A stretch of 7,131 bases of DNA from NCBI GenBank assembly GCA_902783295.1, contig CACZQT010000004.1:1-7131 (forward strand), in the 5' to 3' direction. The DNA is from an uncultured Lachnospiraceae bacterium. Lineage in GTDB: Bacteria; Bacillota; Clostridia; Lachnospirales; Lachnospiraceae. The notes below the pieces were generated by a model. The model was not told the origin of the DNA. It worked only from the letters and a program-made list of their open reading frames with translations, and made no database searches. Made by a program: the position numbers and the translations under genes. Shown piece after piece: positions 1-4,417 of this stretch (position 1 is the first letter of the stretch; each line of letters opens with the position of its first letter).

Positions 1-66
1 CATATGGGAATTCTGCGGACAGCATAACAGAAAAAACGTGAACTGACAACTCATCATAATCAGGTG
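1..66 (+). other. Probable 3' tail of an upstream gene or transcript, identity unknown
   Basis: All three forward frames entering from the left edge close quickly, with TAA at 25-27, TGA at 39-41 and TGA at 44-46. Any of them could be the end of an upstream gene. At most 14 codons are visible, too few to recognise a product or choose the frame. The strong terminator that starts at 67 is the main reason to think a transcript arrives from the left. Nothing else is seen here. Confidence 0.35.
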
Positions 67-105
67 AAAAAGCGGCTGCAGTCATCCCGTCTGCGGCCGC
101 TTTTT
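67..105 (+). terminator. Strong intrinsic terminator upstream of proS
   Basis: The arm AAAAAGCGGCTGCAG (67-81) pairs with CTGCGGCCGCTTTTT (91-105) over 15 positions, with one G-U pair and a 9-base loop. The GC core is flanked by an A-run on the left and a T-run on the right, so it could also work on the opposite strand. It separates the proS unit from whatever lies upstream. Confidence 0.88.
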
Positions 106-109
106 CCGG

Positions 110-138
110 TTTACAAAGAACTTTCTTTGTGTTAGACT
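110..138 (+). promoter_or_regulatory. Predicted sigma-A-type promoter for proS-glyA-LCP
   Basis: TTTACA at 110-115 matches the -35 consensus TTGACA at 5 of 6 positions. TAGACT at 133-138 matches TATAAT at 4 of 6, including the conserved first TA and final T. The spacer is 17 bases. Transcription would start near 145 and give a leader of about 85 bases before proS. The promoter lies directly after the upstream terminator, as expected for an independent unit. Its -10 is imperfect, and GATAAT at 161-166 is an alternative -10 without a good -35. Confidence 0.6.
113..130 (+). repeat. Perfect inverted repeat in the proS promoter spacer
   Basis: ACAAAGAA (113-120) and TTCTTTGT (123-130) are exact reverse complements separated by two bases. 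The palindrome overlaps the end of the proposed -35 and fills most of the spacer. It lies upstream of the predicted start site, so it fits a binding site for a dimeric regulator better than an RNA hairpin. The regulator is unknown, and chance is possible in this AT-rich stretch. Confidence 0.5.
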
Positions 139-154
139 GTTCGTTAGTCTGTTC
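131..154 (+). repeat. Tandem 12-bp direct repeat over the proS -10 and start site
   Basis: GTTAGACTGTTC (131-142) is followed immediately by GTTAGTCTGTTC (143-154), which differs at one base. The first copy contains the proposed -10 hexamer, and the second covers the predicted start site. The one-base difference also makes AGACT (134-138) and AGTCT (146-150) an inverted pair. This may be a regulatory site or a small slippage duplication. Confidence 0.55.
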
Positions 155-183
155 ATTATTGATAATTATGCATGTTCTTAACG

Positions 184-199
184 CCCTGCACCGGCAGGG
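184..199 (+). promoter_or_regulatory. Small GC-rich hairpin in the proS leader
   Basis: CCCTGC (184-189) pairs with GCAGGG (194-199) across the loop ACCG. It sits about 20 bases before the proS ribosome binding site AGGAG (219-223), with more GC-rich sequence between them. It has no T-tract and is not a terminator. It could affect leader stability or translation, but no known riboswitch or T-box elements are seen around it. Confidence 0.3.
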
Positions 200-229
200 G
201 CAGGCGCCGCGGACGGACAGGAGAAAGAT

Positions 230-1669
230 ATGGCAAAAGAAAAGAAACTGGTAGAGGCGATTACCCCCATGGCGGAGGATTTCGCCCAGTGGTATACAGA
301 TGTCGTAAAAAAGGCAGAACTGGTGAATTATTCCAGCGTGAAGGGCTGCATGGTGCTGCGTCCCGCAGGTTATGCGATCTGGGAAAACATTATGCATCAG
401 CTGGATGCCCGTTTTAAGGAAACCGGCGTGGAAAATGTGGGCATGCCCCTGTTCATCCCGGAAAGCCTGCTGCAGAAGGAAAAGGATCATGTGGAAGGTT
501 TCGCACCGGAAGTAGCCTGGGTTACCCAGGGCGGTACGGAGAAGCTGCAGGAGCGCCTGTGCGTGCGCCCTACGTCCGAGACCCTGTTCTGCGAACTGTA
601 TAAAGATATCGTACAGTCCCACCGGGATCTGCCGAAGCACTATAATCAGTGGTGCTCGGTGGTCCGCTGGGAGAAAACAACCCGTCCTTTTCTGCGCACC
701 ACAGAATTCTGGTGGCAGGAAGGCCACACCGCACATGCAACGCATGAGGATGCTGAAGAGCGCACGATCCTGATGCTGAACGTCTATGCGGATTTCCTGG
801 AGCAGGTGCTGGCGATCCCGGTGATCAAGGGCCAGAAGACCGACAAGGAAAAATTCGCAGGCGCGGAATCCACCTATACCATCGAAGCCCTGATGCACGA
901 TGGCAAGGCTCTGCAGTCCGGTACCAGCCACAACTTCGGCGACGGTTTTGCCCGTGCTTTCGGCATCCAGTATTCGGATAAGGACAATCAGCTGCAGTAC
1001 GTCCACCAGACGTCCTGGGGACTTTCCACCCGCGTCATCGGCGCTCTCATCATGGTGCACGGCGATGATTCCGGTCTGGTGCTGCCGCCCCGCATCGCTC
1101 CGACACAGGTCATGGTGATTCCGATCGCCCAGCACAAAGAAGGCGTGCTGGAAAAGGCCATGGAACTGAAGGCTGTGCTTACCGAAGCAGGCTTCAAGGT
1201 GAAGGTGGACGATACGGACAAGAGCCCCGGCTGGAAATTCTCCGAACAGGAAATGCGCGGCATCCCGCTGCGTGTGGAGATCGGCCCGAAGGATATCGAA
1301 GCCGGCCAGGCAGTGCTTGTGCGGCGTGATACCCGTGAAAAGAGGGTGGTGGAGCTTACCGCTCTGGCAGAAAATGTAAAAGATATGCTGGATTCCATGC
1401 AGGCGGATATGTTCGCCCGCGCCAAGGCACATCTGGAATCCCACATGTACGAAGCCACGGACTACGAATCCTTCAAGGATACGGTGGCCAACAAGCCCGG
1501 ATTTGTGAAGGCGATGTGGTGCGGGGATGTAGCCTGCGAGATGAAGATCAAGGAAGATACCACTGCGACTTCCCGCTGCATGCCTTTCGAGCAGGAACAC
1601 ATTTCAGATGTCTGCGTCTGCTGCGGAAAGCCGGCAAAGAAGCTGGTTTACTGGGGCAAGGCTTATTAA
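230..1669 (+). CDS. proS: Prolyl-tRNA synthetase, archaeal/eukaryotic-like short type
   Basis: This cytoplasmic class II aminoacyl-tRNA synthetase joins proline to tRNA-Pro using ATP. The 479 residues match the usual length of the short (type 3) bacterial enzymes. Motif 1 is near GMPLFIP (71-77), the proline/ATP loop is RPTSETLF (113-120), motif 2 runs from RWE to the GHTAH segment (146-169), SGTSHNFGDGF spans 230-240, and motif 3 ends in GDDSGLVLPPRIAP (278-291), with Arg288 as the class II arginine. An anticodon-binding domain follows (about 293-390). The C-terminal domain has four cysteines placed as zinc ligands (C431, C436, C462, C465) and ends in Tyr479, both typical of this type. Motifs 2 and 3 are not split by the large editing insert of the E. 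coli-type enzyme, so Ala-tRNA-Pro would need a separate trans-editing protein. ATG 230 follows AGGAG (219-223) by six bases. The gene is first in a probable operon with glyA. Confidence 0.97.
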   Translation: MAKEKKLVEAITPMAEDFAQWYTDVVKKAELVNYSSVKGCMVLRPAGYAIWENIMHQLDARFKETGVENVGMPLFIPESLLQKEKDHVEGFAPEVAWVTQGGTEKLQERLCVRPTSETLFCELYKDIVQSHRDLPKHYNQWCSVVRWEKTTRPFLRTTEFWWQEGHTAHATHEDAEERTILMLNVYADFLEQVLAIPVIKGQKTDKEKFAGAESTYTIEALMHDGKALQSGTSHNFGDGFARAFGIQYSDKDNQLQYVHQTSWGLSTRVIGALIMVHGDDSGLVLPPRIAPTQVMVIPIAQHKEGVLEKAMELKAVLTEAGFKVKVDDTDKSPGWKFSEQEMRGIPLRVEIGPKDIEAGQAVLVRRDTREKRVVELTALAENVKDMLDSMQADMFARAKAHLESHMYEATDYESFKDTVANKPGFVKAMWCGDVACEMKIKEDTTATSRCMPFEQEHISDVCVCCGKPAKKLVYWGKAY

Positions 1670-1708
1670 GGAAAAAGGCTGAATTAATCAGCGTTTCTTT
1701 ATTTTCCT
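1669..1708 (+). promoter_or_regulatory. Imperfect hairpin between proS and glyA, weak terminator at most
   Basis: GCTGA (1678-1682) pairs with TCAGC (1688-1692) around a 5-base loop, followed by GTTTCTTTATTTT. An outer pair, AGGAAAA (1669-1675) with TTTTCCT (1702-1708), could extend the structure around an internal loop. The inner stem is short and its loop AT-rich, so it should cause partial termination or 3'-end protection at most. The glyA ribosome binding site (1714-1719) lies just outside. Confidence 0.35.
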
Positions 1709-1726
1709 CACAGAAAGGAATTCCGT

Positions 1727-2977
1727 ATGTATAAGGATATGATGGACTCGATCGGCTTTGTCTCCCAGGCGGATCCCGAAGTTGGCGCCGCCATGCAGGG
1801 AGAACTGGCCAGGCAGCGCCGCAACCTGGAGCTGATCGCTTCGGAGAACCTGGTTTCCCCTGCCGTTATGGCAGCTATGGGCAGCTGCCTTACGAATAAA
1901 TATGCAGAGGGTTATCCCGGAAAGCGCTATTACGGCGGCTGTGAATGGGTGGATGTTGTCGAAAACGTTGCCATAGAACGGGCCAAAAAGCTGTTCGGCG
2001 CGGAATTCGCCAATGTGCAGCCTCATTCCGGCGCCCAGGCAAACCTGGCGGTCTATGCCGCTCTGCTGCAGCCCGGGGATGTTGTTATGGGGATGAGCCT
2101 CGCGGAAGGCGGACATCTGACCCATGGCGCGGCAGTTAATGTGAGCGGCCAGCTCTACCGTTTTATTCCTTACGGTGTAAATGCGGATGGCTTCCTGGAT
2201 TACGACCGCCTGGAAGCTCTGGCAAAAGAACACCGCCCGAAGCTGATCGTGGCCGGTGCTTCCGCTTATCCCCGCATTATCGACTTCGCCCGGATTTCCG
2301 AAATCGCCAAAGAGACAGGTGCTCTTTTCATGGTGGATATGGCCCATATCGCAGGCCTGGTAGCCGGCGGGCAGCACCCTTCGCCCATTCCTTATGCAGA
2401 TGTAGTGACCACTACGACTCATAAAACCCTTCGGGGACCCCGCGGCGGAATGATCCTGGCCCGCGAGGAATACGGCAAAGCCATTAACAAAGCCATCTTT
2501 CCCGGCACACAGGGCGGCCCGCTGGAGCATGTGATTGCTGCCAAGGCGGTCTGCCTGGGTGAAGCCCTGAAGCCGGAATTCGCAGCGTACGCAAAGCAGA
2601 TCGTAAATAATGCTGCCGCTCTCGCGCAGGGACTCCTTTCTCGGGGAATCAATCTGGTTTCCGGCGGAACGGACAACCACCTGATGCTGGCGGATCTGCG
2701 GAACCTGGGTGTTACCGGCAAGGAACTGGAACACCGCCTGGATTCCGTGTATATCACTGTTAACAAGAATGCAGTACCGAATGATCCGGAAAAACCTTTT
2801 GTGACCAGCGGCGTCCGTATCGGCACAGCAGCCGTTACCACCCGCGGCCTTGTCGAAGAGGATATGGACCGGATTGCGGAATACATTTCGCTGATCATCC
2901 GGGATTATGATGCGAACGCAGAGGCTGTCCGCGCCGGCGTGAACGAGCTGTGCCGCAAATATCCCCTGTACAGCTAA
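1727..2977 (+). CDS. glyA: Serine hydroxymethyltransferase
   Basis: This cytoplasmic PLP enzyme converts serine and tetrahydrofolate to glycine and 5,10-methylene-tetrahydrofolate, the main one-carbon source for thymidylate, purine and methionine synthesis. At 416 residues it is a normal bacterial length. Expected residues are present: KYAEGYPGKRYYGG (58-71) with Glu61 and Tyr69, His130 in GGHLTHG stacking on the cofactor, Asp204 in VDMAHIAG contacting the pyridine nitrogen, Lys233 in TTTTHKTLRGPRGG forming the Schiff base, and Arg364 in SGVRIGTAA binding the substrate carboxylate. By E. coli numbering, as I recall it, these correspond to E57, Y65, H126, D200, K229 and R363. ATG 1727 follows AAAGGA (1714-1719) by seven bases. 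In-frame ATGs at 1739 and 1742 are less likely starts. The gene lies 57 bases after proS and 33 before the LCP gene, with no strong terminator in either gap, so co-transcription is likely. Confidence 0.98.
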   Translation: MYKDMMDSIGFVSQADPEVGAAMQGELARQRRNLELIASENLVSPAVMAAMGSCLTNKYAEGYPGKRYYGGCEWVDVVENVAIERAKKLFGAEFANVQPHSGAQANLAVYAALLQPGDVVMGMSLAEGGHLTHGAAVNVSGQLYRFIPYGVNADGFLDYDRLEALAKEHRPKLIVAGASAYPRIIDFARISEIAKETGALFMVDMAHIAGLVAGGQHPSPIPYADVVTTTTHKTLRGPRGGMILAREEYGKAINKAIFPGTQGGPLEHVIAAKAVCLGEALKPEFAAYAKQIVNNAAALAQGLLSRGINLVSGGTDNHLMLADLRNLGVTGKELEHRLDSVYITVNKNAVPNDPEKPFVTSGVRIGTAAVTTRGLVEEDMDRIAEYISLIIRDYDANAEAVRAGVNELCRKYPLYS

Positions 2978-3010
2978 AAAATTTTATTACAGAAAGAGAG
3001 GGCGTGTCTT

Positions 3011-4306
3011 ATGAAGAGATTTGGGATCACTGCAATGGCACTGGCTCTGCTGCTTCTGGCAGGAACTGCCGGAGCTGCTGAACAGGCTCCCGCCGAAACA
3101 ACTGCCGCGGCAGAGGAGGAAGTTGTTACCGTTACCGCAGAAATGATGATTCCTCAGGACGAAATATCTTTCCTTGTCATGGAGGACAGCCAGCTGCATT
3201 CCCTGCTCTCTCTGGATCAGGAAAAGATCGGCGTTCAGTTCCGCGTGGACCGGATCAATACCGAGAAAACCGTTGCCATGCTGGAAGGCCTGAACGGAAA
3301 AGAACTCGCCACCGTGGAATATGCCGGCGTAGGCGACCAGGTACAGGCGCTTTACGACCGGGAGGTGGATGCGATTCTCTTCAGCGAAACTTACCGGCAG
3401 ATGATCGAGGAAGAATATCCCGAGCTGGAGGATGAGACCCGGGTTGTCTATACCTTCGGATTTGATATTCTGGCGGAGGATGAAGAAGTGGCGGAGGAAA
3501 CTTCGGTCGACTTCTCCGTGGATCCTTTCATCGTTTATTTCAGCGGTATCGATGCGTACGGCACGACGGCTGCGAGAGGCCGCAGCGACGTAAACATTAT
3601 GGCGGTGGTCAATCCTTCCACCCGGCAGATCCTGCTGGTCTCCACACCTCGTGATTATTATGTGGAACTGCCTGTGGCGGGCAACGCCATGGATAAGCTG
3701 ACACATGCCGGCGTGTACGGTGTGGAAGCCTCCATGGAAACGCTGGAGTACCTCTATGATGTAGACATCAATTATTATGTCCGTGTGAACTTCAGCGGCT
3801 TTATGCAGATCATTGATGCCCTGGAAGGCGTGGATGTTTATTCCTCTCAGGCATTTACCGGCGAAGTATACGGCGTGCACTTTGACAAAGGCATGAACCA
3901 TGTGAACGGCAGGGAAGCCCTGAGCTTTGTCCGTGAACGCCATTCCTTCTCGAACGGTGATGACCAGCGTCAGGAAAACCAGCTTGCCATGGTGAAGGCT
4001 GTCATGGATAAGGTGATGTCTCCTTCGATCCTGATGAATTATACCAGGCTTCTGGACAGCATTCCCAAGGCTTTCAATACGGGCATGACATATGATGAGC
4101 TGACCGGCATGCTGAGCGTCTACCTCTTCGGCGGTGACTGGAACGTGAAGACATACCGCGTGACAGGGGAAGGCGCACGGCGCACGACCTATTCCATGGG
4201 AAGCCGCAGCCTGTATGTGGAACTGCAGAATGATGCATCCATCGCGAAGGCCAAAGAGCTGATGGGTATTGTACGGGACGGCGGAATTCTGCCGGATGCG
4301 GAATAA
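3011..4306 (+). CDS. LytR-CpsA-Psr (LCP) family wall glycopolymer transferase
   Basis: LCP enzymes move glycopolymers such as teichoic acids or capsule from undecaprenyl-linked carriers to peptidoglycan outside the membrane. Residues 1-22 look like a signal peptide: KR, a hydrophobic stretch, then AGA at 20-22. An Ala/Glu/Thr-rich linker follows (23-45). Residues about 48-150 look like a small solute-binding-type accessory domain (e.g. REVDAILFSETYRQM). The LCP domain covers about 170-335 and holds SGID (Asp181), GRSD (Arg191, Asp193), STPRD (Arg214), VRER (Arg308, Arg310) and Gln324 after DDQR. These match the lipid-phosphate and metal residues of pneumococcal Cps2A at nearly constant offset, from memory. 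Residues 336-431 have no recognisable extra domain. ATG 3011 follows a GAGAGG site (2997-3002) by eight bases. The gene is third in the proS-glyA unit. The actual polymer is unknown, and an active transferase is inferred only from conserved residues. Confidence 0.9.
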   Translation: MKRFGITAMALALLLLAGTAGAAEQAPAETTAAAEEEVVTVTAEMMIPQDEISFLVMEDSQLHSLLSLDQEKIGVQFRVDRINTEKTVAMLEGLNGKELATVEYAGVGDQVQALYDREVDAILFSETYRQMIEEEYPELEDETRVVYTFGFDILAEDEEVAEETSVDFSVDPFIVYFSGIDAYGTTAARGRSDVNIMAVVNPSTRQILLVSTPRDYYVELPVAGNAMDKLTHAGVYGVEASMETLEYLYDVDINYYVRVNFSGFMQIIDALEGVDVYSSQAFTGEVYGVHFDKGMNHVNGREALSFVRERHSFSNGDDQRQENQLAMVKAVMDKVMSPSILMNYTRLLDSIPKAFNTGMTYDELTGMLSVYLFGGDWNVKTYRVTGEGARRTTYSMGSRSLYVELQNDASIAKAKELMGIVRDGGILPDAE

Positions 4307-4358
4307 ACGGTACCTGGAGATATTCTCACCGGTATTATCTGAAAAAATGAATAAGCTG

Positions 4359-4390
4359 GGGCGGCCCATCCGGCCGCCCGTTTCTGTTTT
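4359..4390 (+). terminator. Intrinsic terminator after the LCP gene
   Basis: GGGCGGCC (4359-4366) pairs perfectly with GGCCGCCC (4372-4379) around a 5-base loop. GTTTCTGTTTT follows, a T-rich tract broken by a C and a G. It lies 53 bases after the LCP stop and should end the proS-glyA-LCP transcript. The broken T-tract may allow some readthrough into the SNF2 gene, for which I find no convincing promoter. The rest of 4307-4417 holds only a weak GAGA/TCTC hairpin (4317-4327). Confidence 0.85.
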
Positions 4391-4403
4391 AATCCGGATA
4401 TGA

Positions 4404-4417
4404 GAGGGGGGTGAAAC
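4404..4417 (+). promoter_or_regulatory. Strong ribosome binding site that fixes the SNF2 gene start
   Basis: GGGGGTGA at 4407-4414 matches the full anti-Shine-Dalgarno complement GGAGGTGA at 7 of 8 positions. Six bases separate its GGAGG-equivalent part from ATG 4418. The TGA at 4412-4414 within the site is also an in-frame stop two codons before the ATG, so the coding region cannot begin further upstream. Confidence 0.8.

Noticed and set aside
139..229. A possible T-box or other riboswitch leader for proS
   Set aside because: The leader is only about 85 bases, lacks the conserved T-box bulge sequence, and has no terminator/antiterminator pair before the gene.
172..417. An 81-codon + strand open frame overlapping the start of proS
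   Set aside because: It has no ribosome binding site, overlaps proS in another frame by nearly 190 bases, and its Arg/Gly-rich product looks like out-of-frame translation.
1688..2734. A 348-codon open frame on the minus strand opposite glyA
   Set aside because: It is in codon register with glyA and has the same rare-codon explanation. The sense frame is an unmistakable serine hydroxymethyltransferase.
4333..4338. TATTAT as a -10 element for a promoter of the SNF2 gene
   Set aside because: It matches the -10 consensus at 5 of 6 positions, but nothing like TTGACA lies 16-18 bases upstream, and a transcript from it would run into the terminator at 4359-4390.
4400..4414. A four-codon mini-ORF (ATG to TGA) just before the SNF2 start
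   Set aside because: It overlaps the SNF2 ribosome binding site and has no site of its own. It is most simply a by-product of the GGGGGTGA sequence.
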